NCBI GenBank assembly: GCA_945903655.1
Contig: CAMDOY010000046.1
Span: forward strand, 1-15,178
Reading direction: 5' to 3'
DNA: 15,178 bases
From: Rhizobium sp. Q54
GTDB taxonomy: Bacteria; Pseudomonadota; Alphaproteobacteria; Rhizobiales; Beijerinckiaceae
Positions 1 to 6,053 of the stretch are shown here, piece by piece. Position numbers and translations under genes: made by a program. How positions within the stretch are numbered: position 1 is the first letter of the stretch; each line of letters begins with the position of its first letter. The notes under the pieces were generated by a model. That model was not told the origin of the DNA. It made no database searches and saw nothing but the letters and a program-made list of their open reading frames with translations.

Positions 1-1
1 A

Positions 2-118
2 GCCAGCCAGCAGTTTCTCGTGGCGTTGGAGGCCGTTAGTGTGGACGAGCTTTGCAAAAAGGCCGAAGCGGGCGCTGTTTTCGGGGAAAAAGAGATCCAT
101 TCGGATTTCACCATTTAG
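2..118 (+). CDS. C-terminal fragment of a protein, possibly an Rrf2-family transcriptional regulator (truncated by window edge)
   Basis: An open frame runs in from the window edge and ends at TAG 116-118, giving 38 residues. The tail contains a run FLVALEAVSVDELCKKAEAG, which resembles the C-terminal helix of Rrf2/IscR-type regulators (pattern: F...L..vtL.dL). Rrf2 proteins are winged-helix DNA-binding repressors or activators, often with Fe-S or metabolite sensing, and some control cysteine synthesis. The next gene is cysK on the same strand, 72 bp downstream, with an inverted repeat in the gap, which fits a regulator beside its target. The DNA-binding domain is outside the window, so the family call rests on a short match and on context. 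It could be another small protein. Confidence 0.45.
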   Translation, partial: ASQQFLVALEAVSVDELCKKAEAGAVFGEKEIHSDFTI

Positions 119-137
119 TGAATGTTATTTTCTTTAA

Positions 138-158
138 TTACCGTGCTAAAAACGGTAA
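138..158. promoter_or_regulatory. Perfect 7-bp inverted repeat upstream of cysK, candidate operator
   Basis: TTACCGT (138-144) and ACGGTAA (152-158) are exact reverse complements separated by 7 nt. The repeat lies in the 72-bp gap between the upstream Rrf2-like tail and the cysK start at 191. A weak promoter could overlap it: TTTAAT at 133-138 and TAAACT at 156-161, 17 nt apart, would put the repeat in the spacer where a repressor would block polymerase. The symmetry is seen directly. The operator role and the promoter boxes are inference. Confidence 0.45.
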
Positions 159-190
159 ACTACAAAAATCGACCTGAGAGGGAGAGTGCG

Positions 191-1156
191 ATGAGCTTTG
201 CGGACAAGAAGCCCGGCCGTGGCCGGATCTATGGCTCCATCACCGAGACGATTGGCGATACGCCGCTGGTGCGGCTGGACCGCCTCGCCAAAGAAAAGGG
301 CGTAAAGGCCAACCTTCTGGCCAAACTGGAATTTTTCAATCCGATTTCCAGCGTCAAGGATCGCATCGGCGTCGCCATGGTCGATGCGCTGGAAGCGGCG
401 GGCAAGATCACCCCCGGCAAGACCCATCTGGTGGAGCCGACGTCGGGGAATACGGGTATTGCGCTCGCCTTCGTGGCGGCGGCGCGGGGCTACAAGCTGA
501 GCCTCGTCATGCCCGAGTCCATGTCCATCGAGCGCCGCAAGATGCTGGCCCTGCTCGGTGCCGAACTCGTGCTGACCCCCGCGCCCCAGGGCATGAAGGG
601 CGCCATCGCCAAGGCGCAGGAAATCGTCGCCTCATCCCCCGACGCCATCATCCCCCAGCAATTCGAAAATCCCGCCAATCCCGACATCCACCGCCGCACC
701 ACGGCGGAGGAGATCTGGAACGACACCGAGGGCGGCGTCGATTTCGTGGTCTCGGGCGTGGGTACCGGCGGCACGATCACCGGCATCGGCCAGGTGCTGA
801 AGGCCCGCAAGCCCTCCCTCAAGATGGTGGCGGTGGAGCCCGAGGACTCGCCGGTCCTGTCAGGCGGCCAGCCCGGACCCCACAAGATTCAGGGCATCGG
901 CGCTGGTTTCGTGCCGGGCGTGCTCGACCGTTCCGTCATCGATGAAGTCGTGACTGTCGGCAACCAGACCGCTTTCGAGACCTCCCGTCATCTCGCGCGG
1001 ATCGAGGGCATCCCGGTGGGCATCTCCTCGGGCGCATCCGTGGCGGCCGCGCTGGAGATCGGCGCGCGGCCGGGCATGGAGGGCAAGAACATCGTCATCA
1101 TCATTCCCTCCTTCGCCGAGCGCTATCTTTCGACGGCTCTGTTCGAGGGGCTCTGA
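191..1156 (+). CDS. cysK: Cysteine synthase A (O-acetylserine sulfhydrylase)
   Basis: This PLP enzyme makes L-cysteine from O-acetylserine and sulfide in the cytoplasm, the last step of sulfur assimilation. The 321-residue product is the usual length. Visible family landmarks are NPISSVKDRIG with the PLP lysine at K56, the substrate loop PTSGNTG at 83-89, the PLP-phosphate loop GTGGT at 191-195, HKIQGIGAGF at 231-240, and GISSGA near 277-282. The frame is open from 122, but the ATG at 191 is preferred: it has a purine-rich GGGAGAG ribosome site just upstream, and the protein then starts where CysK proteins normally do. It lies 72 bp after a likely Rrf2-type regulator tail with a palindrome between them, which suggests sulfur- or cysteine-responsive control. 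Confidence 0.95.
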   Translation: MSFADKKPGRGRIYGSITETIGDTPLVRLDRLAKEKGVKANLLAKLEFFNPISSVKDRIGVAMVDALEAAGKITPGKTHLVEPTSGNTGIALAFVAAARGYKLSLVMPESMSIERRKMLALLGAELVLTPAPQGMKGAIAKAQEIVASSPDAIIPQQFENPANPDIHRRTTAEEIWNDTEGGVDFVVSGVGTGGTITGIGQVLKARKPSLKMVAVEPEDSPVLSGGQPGPHKIQGIGAGFVPGVLDRSVIDEVVTVGNQTAFETSRHLARIEGIPVGISSGASVAAALEIGARPGMEGKNIVIIIPSFAERYLSTALFEGL

Positions 1157-1167
1157 CGACCACAGGG

Positions 1168-1265
1168 AGGGACGACGTCCTCGTCGTCCCTGTCTCGCAA
1201 ACAAGGCCAGAGGAACCGGGCGACGAGACGTCGCCCCTCCAGACATGGACGACGGGACGTCGTCC
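1168..1265. repeat. Three tandem related hairpins (REP-like array) between cysK and the enoyl-CoA hydratase gene
   Basis: Three stem-loops share the core GRCGACG...CGTCGYC. Hairpin 1 has arms AGGGACGACG (1168-1177) and CGTCGTCCCT (1182-1191) with a 4-nt loop. Hairpin 2 has GGGCGACG (1218-1225) and CGTCGCCC (1229-1236) with loop AGA. Hairpin 3 has GGACGACG (1247-1254) and CGTCGTCC (1258-1265) with loop GGA. Hairpin 2 differs from hairpin 3 by matched changes on both arms, so pairing is kept. There is no clean U-tract. The array fills most of the 173-bp gap and may act in termination, in mRNA 3'-end protection, or as a dispersed palindromic element. Confidence 0.7.
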
Positions 1266-1329
1266 CTCCTGGGCCTTTTCATTTCCTGCGGGCTCCGCTA
1301 CCCCTTGAGGGCTGATGCGGAGGCTTCCC

Positions 1330-2097
1330 ATGAATACGATCATCGTCGAGCGCCACGACAGGGTCTGCCTCGTGCGCCTCAATCGCCCGCAGGCCCTCAA
1401 CGCCCTGAACGCCGAGCTGATTGATGAATTGAATCAAGCCCTCGACGCCTTCGAGGCGGATGCGGAGCTGGGCTGCCTCGTGCTCACCGGCTCCGAGAAG
1501 GCCTTCGCCGCTGGCGCGGATGTGAAGGAGATGCAGGCCAAGACCTATATGGAGGCCTACCTCGAGGACTTCATTTCCAAGTGGGAGCGCCTCACCCGCA
1601 CCCGCAAGCCGGTGATTGCGGCAGTGGCGGGCTTTGCGCTGGGTGGGGGCTGCGAACTCGCCATGATGTGCGACTTTATTCTGGCCGCCGACAATGCGAA
1701 ATTCGGCCAGCCAGAGATCCGCATCGGCACCATTCCGGGCGCGGGCGGCACCCAGCGGCTCACCCGTTTCGTGGGCAAGTCCAAGGCCATGGAGCTCTGC
1801 CTCACCGGCCGTATGATGGATGCGGCGGAGGCCGAGCGCAGCGGGCTTGTTTCCCGCGTTCTTCCCCTCGCCGATCTTGTGCCCGAGGCCCTGAAAGCGG
1901 CGGCGACCATTGCGGGCTTCTCACAGCCTGCGGTCATGATGGCCAAGGAGGCGGTGAACCGCGCCTATGAGACCACGCTGGCGGAGGGAATCCGCTTCGA
2001 GCGCCGGGTGTTCCATTCCACCTTCGCCACCCAGGACCAGAAGGAAGGCATGGCCGCCTTCGTCGAAAAGCGCAGCCCCCATTTCACCAATCGCTGA
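1330..2097 (+). CDS. Enoyl-CoA hydratase (crotonase family)
   Basis: The 255-residue product closely matches classic short-chain enoyl-CoA hydratases, which add water to trans-2-enoyl-CoA in beta-oxidation and related acyl-CoA pathways. The oxyanion-hole segment AFAAGADVKEM (59-69) and the second one GFALGGGCELAMMCD (101-115) are present. The two catalytic glutamates of rat mitochondrial crotonase (Glu144 and Glu164) correspond to E109 in GGGCE and E129 in GQPEI, with the same 20-residue spacing. The ATG at 1330 is chosen over the one at 1315 because GGAGG at 1319-1323 sits 6 nt before it. The DapA-family gene starts 7 nt after the stop, with its GAGG ribosome site overlapping this stop codon, so the pair is probably co-translated. 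An enoyl-CoA hydratase gene next to rpsT-dnaA is a familiar arrangement in Hyphomicrobiales. Confidence 0.93.
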   Translation: MNTIIVERHDRVCLVRLNRPQALNALNAELIDELNQALDAFEADAELGCLVLTGSEKAFAAGADVKEMQAKTYMEAYLEDFISKWERLTRTRKPVIAAVAGFALGGGCELAMMCDFILAADNAKFGQPEIRIGTIPGAGGTQRLTRFVGKSKAMELCLTGRMMDAAEAERSGLVSRVLPLADLVPEALKAAATIAGFSQPAVMMAKEAVNRAYETTLAEGIRFERRVFHSTFATQDQKEGMAAFVEKRSPHFTNR

Positions 2098-2104
2098 GGT
2101 TTCC

Positions 2105-2983
2105 ATGACAGCCCCCCTCCGTGGCGTGATCGCCGCCATCGCCACGCCCATCACCGCTGACCAGAAGCCCGACGAGGCCCGCTTTTTGAAGCTCGGCCAG
2201 TATCTTCTCGATAACGGCTGCGACGCCCTCAATGTGCTGGGCACCACCGGCGAGGCGACCTCCTTCGCCCTGGGCCACAGGCTCTCGTTGATGAGCGCCG
2301 CCGCAGGCAAGCTCGATCGCAAGCGCATGATGGTGGGGACGGGCGCGGCGGCCCTTGGCGACGCCATCGCCCTCACGCGCCATGCGGCGGAGCTGGGCTT
2401 CGCGGGCGCGCTTGTTTTGCCACCCTTCTATTACAAGGGCGTGAGCGAAGACGGCGTCTTCGCCTATGTCAGCGCCATTGTGGCGGCGACGGCGGCGACC
2501 CCTGTTCCGCTCTATCTCTATCATTATCCCGCGCTGTCGGGCGTGCCTTATACGCCGGAGCTGGTGGGGCGGCTGATCGAGGCCTTTCCGGCGCGGATCG
2601 TGGGCCTCAAGGATTCTTCGGGCGATCTGCCCTTCGAGCGGCTGCTGGCCGAGCGCCACAAGGGCTTCTCCGTCTTCCCCGCCAATGAGGCGACCTTGCT
2701 GGAGGGCCGCAGCGGCCTCTTCGCGGGCTGCATTTCCGCCACCTGCAATCTCAATGCGGATCTCTGCGCCAAGGCCTGGCATGGGGGCGACGTCGAGGCT
2801 CTTGCGACGGCGGTCTCCATCCGCAAGCTCTTCGACGGCAAGCCGCTGGTGGCGGGCGTGAAGGCGGGCCTGGCCCATGTCCATCGCGACTCCGCGATAG
2901 CCCAACCCATGCCGCCCCTGACCGCCTGGCCGCAGGCGGAGGCCGTGGATCTGTCCGCTCGCCTTGATGCGGCGCGGGGTTAA
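2105..2983 (+). CDS. DapA-family (class I aldolase-type) lyase or synthase, probably not true dihydrodipicolinate synthase
   Basis: The 292-residue TIM-barrel protein belongs to the DHDPS/N-acetylneuraminate lyase superfamily, which uses a Schiff-base lysine to join or cleave pyruvate-type 2-oxo acids. The GTTGE motif is at 46-50, the active-site tyrosine region YHYP at 139-142 and the Schiff-base lysine at K169 in GLKDSSGD. The position equivalent to Arg138 of E. coli DapA, which binds aspartate semialdehyde, appears to be leucine (L144 in YPALSG), so lysine biosynthesis is unlikely. The true substrate may be another 2-oxo acid aldol or a hydratase-aldolase substrate. The start is supported by GAGG overlapping the preceding stop. 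Co-expression with the enoyl-CoA hydratase suggests a catabolic role. Family assignment is firm; the reaction is unknown. Confidence 0.85.
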   Translation: MTAPLRGVIAAIATPITADQKPDEARFLKLGQYLLDNGCDALNVLGTTGEATSFALGHRLSLMSAAAGKLDRKRMMVGTGAAALGDAIALTRHAAELGFAGALVLPPFYYKGVSEDGVFAYVSAIVAATAATPVPLYLYHYPALSGVPYTPELVGRLIEAFPARIVGLKDSSGDLPFERLLAERHKGFSVFPANEATLLEGRSGLFAGCISATCNLNADLCAKAWHGGDVEALATAVSIRKLFDGKPLVAGVKAGLAHVHRDSAIAQPMPPLTAWPQAEAVDLSARLDAARG

Positions 2984-3026
2984 GTGAAGTTGTGCCGGGA
3001 ATTTGCCGAAATCGCCTCTCATGGCG

Positions 3027-3056
3027 TTGACGGCGTGACGGGATAGCGACTATAAG
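3027..3056 (+). promoter_or_regulatory. Sigma-70-type promoter for rpsT
   Basis: TTGACG at 3027-3032 matches a -35 box and TATAAG at 3051-3056 a -10 box, with an 18-nt spacer. Transcription would start around 3063, giving a leader of about 75 nt before rpsT. This is the clearest promoter in the window and fits a highly expressed ribosomal protein gene. Confidence 0.65.
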
Positions 3057-3071
3057 CCACCCACTCGCCGT

Positions 3072-3124
3072 GGCCCTCCCGGGCCCGGCACGACTTTTTT
3101 GCGGCTGGCCCTCGGGCGGCCAGC
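3072..3124 (+). promoter_or_regulatory. Structured rpsT 5' leader with two stem-loops
   Basis: Two hairpins lie between the promoter and the start codon. GGCCC (3072-3076) pairs with GGGCC (3081-3085), followed after 9 nt by six T residues at 3095-3100. GCTGGCC (3104-3110) pairs with GGCCAGC (3118-3124) around a 7-nt loop, ending 6 nt before the GAGGAAA ribosome site at 3131-3137. S20 synthesis is autoregulated at translation in E. coli, so a leader structure is plausible here. The pairing is seen; the regulatory role is inference. Confidence 0.45.
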
Positions 3125-3139
3125 TTTATCGAGGAAATC

Positions 3140-3406
3140 ATGGCTAACACAGCTTCAGCCAAAAAGGCCGTCCGCAAGATCGAGCGCCGCACTGCGGTGA
3201 ACCGCTCGCGCCGTTCGCAGATGCGCACCTATGTCCGCAAGGTCGAGGAGGCCCTCGCCTCTGGCGACGCCGCCGCCGCCCAGGCCGCCCTGCATGCCGC
3301 CGAGCCCTTGGTGATGCGCGCCTCGCAGAAGGGCATCATTCACAAGAACACCGCGTCGCGGAAAATCTCGCGCCTCACCGTTCGCGTGAAGGCTCTGGCG
3401 AAGTAG
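3140..3406 (+). CDS. rpsT: 30S ribosomal protein S20
   Basis: The 88-residue basic protein is the normal length for S20, an early-binding protein of the small ribosomal subunit that contacts 16S rRNA. It starts MANTASAKKAVRKIERRTAV and is rich in Lys, Arg and Ala throughout. The central region includes QKGIIHKNTASRKISRL, a typical S20 signature. The ATG follows GAGGAAA at a good distance. It has its own promoter and a rho-independent terminator, so it is probably a single-gene transcript, although read-through from the upstream operon is possible. rpsT directly upstream of dnaA is a well-known alphaproteobacterial arrangement. Confidence 0.97.
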   Translation: MANTASAKKAVRKIERRTAVNRSRRSQMRTYVRKVEEALASGDAAAAQAALHAAEPLVMRASQKGIIHKNTASRKISRLTVRVKALAK

Positions 3407-3417
3407 TCAAGCCTTTG

Positions 3418-3437
3418 ATGTGACGAAGCCGTCACAT
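3418..3437 (+). other. 8-bp hairpin just before the rpsT terminator
   Basis: ATGTGACG (3418-3425) and CGTCACAT (3430-3437) are perfect reverse complements around the loop AAGC. No U-tract follows directly. The hairpin lies 12 nt after the rpsT stop and 8 nt before the main terminator stem, and could protect the 3' end of the mRNA. Confidence 0.5.
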
Positions 3438-3445
3438 TGGTCTGT

Positions 3446-3475
3446 AAAGCCCGGCGCCCAAGCGTCGGGCTTTTT
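3446..3475 (+). terminator. Rho-independent terminator of rpsT
   Basis: AAAGCCCGGCG (3446-3456) pairs with CGTCGGGCTTT (3463-3473) with one G-U pair and a 6-nt loop, followed by a T-run to 3475. It lies 40 nt after the rpsT stop codon. Confidence 0.9.
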
Positions 3476-4273
3476 GCTATTTAAAACGCCGCTCCAAAGA
3501 TTGATTTCAAGCACGATCAAAGGGATGAAAAATTGAATCTGAAGCTCTGGGTGTGAGCATAAATTTCCTTTTTATTTCATAGACTTATGCGCAAAGGAGA
3601 AAAGCCTTTGCCGCCCGCGCCACTTGACTCTTTCAATCGTGTTTGCGCGCCAAAAAATCCGCATGCGGAACGATTGGGGGACTGCTCCGGAATGGCTTCG
3701 TCAAAGTGAATTGAATCAGGGGGTTGTGCTCGTCAATCCCAAAAAAGAAATCGTTTCAAATCAGCCTCTGAATGGCCAAGCCCTAGTTTTGAGAATATGA
3801 CGGTTGCGTGGCGGTTTGAGTGTGCTAATCGTTAATGACGGTCGCAATTGACACAGAGCGAACGGATACTGATGCTGAGCGTCCTGATGTGCGTCCGCCC
3901 AAGACTTCTAAAGGTTTTGGGTAAGTAACGTAACAGGTTTCGAGCGTCTGACATCCGCGAACTTGCTCGTTGCTTCCGCAGGTCGTCTTCAGGGACGCAT
4001 CCTTAGATTGTTGGTGGGGCTGAGTTGCAGAGACTTTCTGCAATTGGGGGATTCATGTGCCAAAATAGCAATATCTCTACTGCGAGAGACCTGTCGGCAC
4101 AGCCACGCCCATCGGCCTCCGACATTTTGGCTTATCGCGATCTGCAGGGGTTTCCTGTGCTTGCGCTCAATGGGGCGCGATCTCATCGGCGCACTTTTTC
4201 CAGCTAGTGTTTTGCGTTCGCGGCGGCCCCATCCGGGCTGCGGTCCTCTTCCGATGAAAAGAAGCCAATTCCT
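3476..4273. other. About 800-bp rpsT-dnaA spacer, no convincing gene; several palindromes
   Basis: This stretch is clearly more AT-rich than the flanking genes. I see no frame with both a good ribosome site and coding-like codon use. A perfect 12-bp palindrome TCCGCATGCGGA lies at 3658-3669. A 7-bp inverted repeat, TTGCAGA (4025-4031) and TCTGCAA (4037-4043), has a 5-nt gap. Two near-identical 12-mers, ATGACGGTTGCG (3797-3808) and ATGACGGTCGCA (3835-3846), lie 38 bp apart. Four GANTC sites (3535, 3626, 3713, 4050) are about what chance predicts. I found no exact DnaA box (TTATNCACA); TTATGCGCA near 3586-3594 is one mismatch away. The region must carry the dnaA promoter and leader, but I cannot place the boxes with confidence. 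Confidence 0.6.
4025..4043. promoter_or_regulatory. Inverted repeat upstream of dnaA, candidate operator
   Basis: TTGCAGA (4025-4031) and TCTGCAA (4037-4043) are exact reverse complements separated by GACTT. The site is about 230 bp upstream of the dnaA start. The symmetry is seen directly; a protein-binding role is inference. Confidence 0.35.
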
Positions 4274-5824
4274 ATGATGAATCCTCGTGCGTCCGCGCCT
4301 CGTCTCGAAGCCGCGCAGACCCAGACAGAAGATGAAAAAACCCATGCGGAGGCCTGGAGCCGGTCTTGCCGGCGCCTGCGCGCGGAACTGGGCGAGGACG
4401 TGTTCAGCTCCTGGTTCGGTCGGCTTGAGCTCGATAGCGTGCGCGATGGCGTGGCGCATTTGTCCGTGCCCACGCGCTTTCTCAAGAGCTGGATCCAGTC
4501 TCATTACACCGACAAGATTCTCGCCACCCTGAGCGTGGAGGCGCCTGACGTCGCCGCCATTCTGGTGGATGTGCGAACGTCTGCCCGCCCCGCTGTGGCG
4601 CGTGGCACGGTTCTGGAGCACCGCAGCCCTCCGGTCGGCGGCTACATGGGCGCCGCCGCCGGTGGCGCTTCGGGTGGCGTCTCCTCCGAGCGTCCGTCCG
4701 TCACCTTCGAGGACGCGGCGCGTTCGTCGAGCGATGCGGTGCGTCCGCTGCGCGCCCAGCCCGTCTCTGATGCGGATGGCTTGTCCAGCTCGCCGCTGGA
4801 CCGCCGCCTGACCTTCTCGACCTTTCTGGTCGGTAAATCCAACCAGCTCGCCCATGCGGCGGCCCAGCGGATCGCCTCTGCGGCGCCGGGCGAGGCGCCC
4901 ATCTATAATCCGCTCTATCTTCATTCGGCCGTGGGGCTTGGAAAGACCCATCTGCTGCAGGCCATCGGCCATGCGGCGAGCGACGCTGGAAAGCGTGTCA
5001 TCTATCTGACCGCCGAGAAGTTCATGTATCGCTTTGTCTGCGCCCTGAAGGCCCAGACCTCCATCGCCTTCAAGGAAAAACTGCGCGGCATCGATGTGCT
5101 GCTCATTGACGATGTGCAGTTCCTTCAGGGCAAATCGATCCAGCAGGAGTTCTGCCACACGCTGAACGCCCTGATTGACGCGGGTCGGCAGATCGTGGTC
5201 GCCGCCGACCGGCCCCCCTCCGATCTGGAAAGCCTGGAGGAGCGCGTGCGCTCGCGCCTGGCGGGCGGGCTCTGCGTGGAGATGGGCGGGCTGGATGAAG
5301 CCCTGCGCCTGAAGATCCTGGAAATGCGCATCGCCGCCGCCAGGGTCTCCCAGCCGGGCTTTGACGTGCCAGCGCCCGTAGCCGCCTATGTGGCGCGCGT
5401 CATCGAGACCAATGGCCGCGACCTCGACGGCGCCGTGAGCCGCTTGCTGGCCCGCGTCACCCTCACCGGCGCCGCGCTGACCGTGGAGATGGCGGAAGAC
5501 GCCATTCGCGATCTCGTGCGCACCCGCGAGCCCAAGCGCGTCAAGATCGAGGACATCCAGAAGCTCGTGGCGAACCATTACAATGTGAGCCGCGCGGATA
5601 TTCTGTCCTCGCGCCGCACCGCCACCGTGGTGCGCCCGCGCCAGATCGCCATGTATCTCTCGAAGATCCTGACGCTGCGCTCCCTGCCGGAAATCGGCCG
5701 CCGCTTCGGCGGGCGCGACCACACGACCGTGCTGCACGCGGTCCGCAAGATCGAGGGCCTGGCGGGCAAGGACGGCTCGCTGCTGGAAGAGATCGAGTTG
5801 TTGAAGCGGATGCTGGTGGAGTAG
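4274..5824 (+). CDS. dnaA: Chromosomal replication initiator protein DnaA
   Basis: DnaA is the AAA+ ATPase that binds DnaA boxes and opens the chromosomal origin. The 516-residue protein has all four domains: domain I at about 25-100 (W..c...LR.ELGEDVFSSWF), a variable Ala/Gly/Ser-rich linker at about 100-175, the AAA+ core, and the C-terminal DNA-binding domain at about 420-516. Walker A is GLGKT at 221-225, Walker B LLIDD at 276-280, the arginine-finger box LEERVRSRL at 321-329 with R328 as likely finger, and sensor II R390 in RDLDGAVSR. The DnaA signature GRDHTTVLHAV is at 480-490. Two adjacent ATGs (4274, 4277) could both serve; the ribosome site is weak. The gene follows a long non-coding spacer and ends before a strong terminator, so it is probably monocistronic. 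Confidence 0.96.
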   Translation: MMNPRASAPRLEAAQTQTEDEKTHAEAWSRSCRRLRAELGEDVFSSWFGRLELDSVRDGVAHLSVPTRFLKSWIQSHYTDKILATLSVEAPDVAAILVDVRTSARPAVARGTVLEHRSPPVGGYMGAAAGGASGGVSSERPSVTFEDAARSSSDAVRPLRAQPVSDADGLSSSPLDRRLTFSTFLVGKSNQLAHAAAQRIASAAPGEAPIYNPLYLHSAVGLGKTHLLQAIGHAASDAGKRVIYLTAEKFMYRFVCALKAQTSIAFKEKLRGIDVLLIDDVQFLQGKSIQQEFCHTLNALIDAGRQIVVAADRPPSDLESLEERVRSRLAGGLCVEMGGLDEALRLKILEMRIAAARVSQPGFDVPAPVAAYVARVIETNGRDLDGAVSRLLARVTLTGAALTVEMAEDAIRDLVRTREPKRVKIEDIQKLVANHYNVSRADILSSRRTATVVRPRQIAMYLSKILTLRSLPEIGRRFGGRDHTTVLHAVRKIEGLAGKDGSLLEEIELLKRMLVE

Positions 5825-5827
5825 GGG

Positions 5828-5860
5828 TTAGGCAGTCGGCAGTCGGCATTAGGCAGTCGG
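5828..5860. repeat. Heptad repeat array GGCAGTC x4 (one degenerate) after dnaA, with inverted copy at 5943-5954
   Basis: GGCAGTC, GGCAGTC, GGCATTA and GGCAGTC follow one another without gaps at 5831-5858, and the 12-mer TTAGGCAGTCGG occurs twice (5828-5839 and 5849-5860). The 12-mer GTCGGCAGTCGG (5835-5846) reappears exactly in reverse complement at 5943-5954, on the other side of the terminator. Function unknown; it may be a dispersed intergenic repeat or could form a long-range stem enclosing the terminator. Confidence 0.65.
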
Positions 5861-5883
5861 GGCTTTTAGGCCTGTGATCAAAG

Positions 5884-5909
5884 ACCCGCTCCCATTGGGG
5901 CGGGTTTTT
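5884..5909 (+). terminator. Rho-independent terminator after dnaA
   Basis: ACCCGCTCC (5884-5892) pairs with GGGGCGGGT (5897-5905) with one G-U pair and a CATT loop, followed by a T-run to 5909. It lies 60 nt after the dnaA stop. Confidence 0.9.
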
Positions 5910-6053
5910 GCTTGCCGGTGGTCTGTTCCCAACAAAACCTTCCCGACTGCCGACACCCCCACCGCCACATTCCCTCTGGTCACGGGCGGAAAGATGCTCT
6001 TTATTGCCGGGCCGGGCGCTTCGCCCCTGACCAACGAAAAGCAGAGGACTTCC

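Noticed and set aside
3848..3876. TTGACA with GATGCT as a dnaA promoter
   Set aside because: The -35 box is perfect but the -10 match is only three of six, and it lies about 400 bp from the gene; not strong enough to annotate.
3825..4043. Minus-strand 72-codon frame in the rpsT-dnaA spacer
   Set aside because: TTG start, no ribosome site and no recognisable sequence.
3476..4273. Chromosomal origin (oriC) in the rpsT-dnaA spacer
   Set aside because: No exact DnaA boxes were found and the origin in alphaproteobacteria is often distant from dnaA.
3963..4277. Possible 104-codon gene overlapping the dnaA start
   Set aside because: It begins with TTG without a ribosome site, shows no family resemblance and ends inside the dnaA start codons by chance.
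3989..5737. Long minus-strand open frame opposite dnaA
   Set aside because: It is an antisense shadow created by high third-position GC in dnaA; its His/Gly/Arg/Ala-rich translation resembles no protein family.
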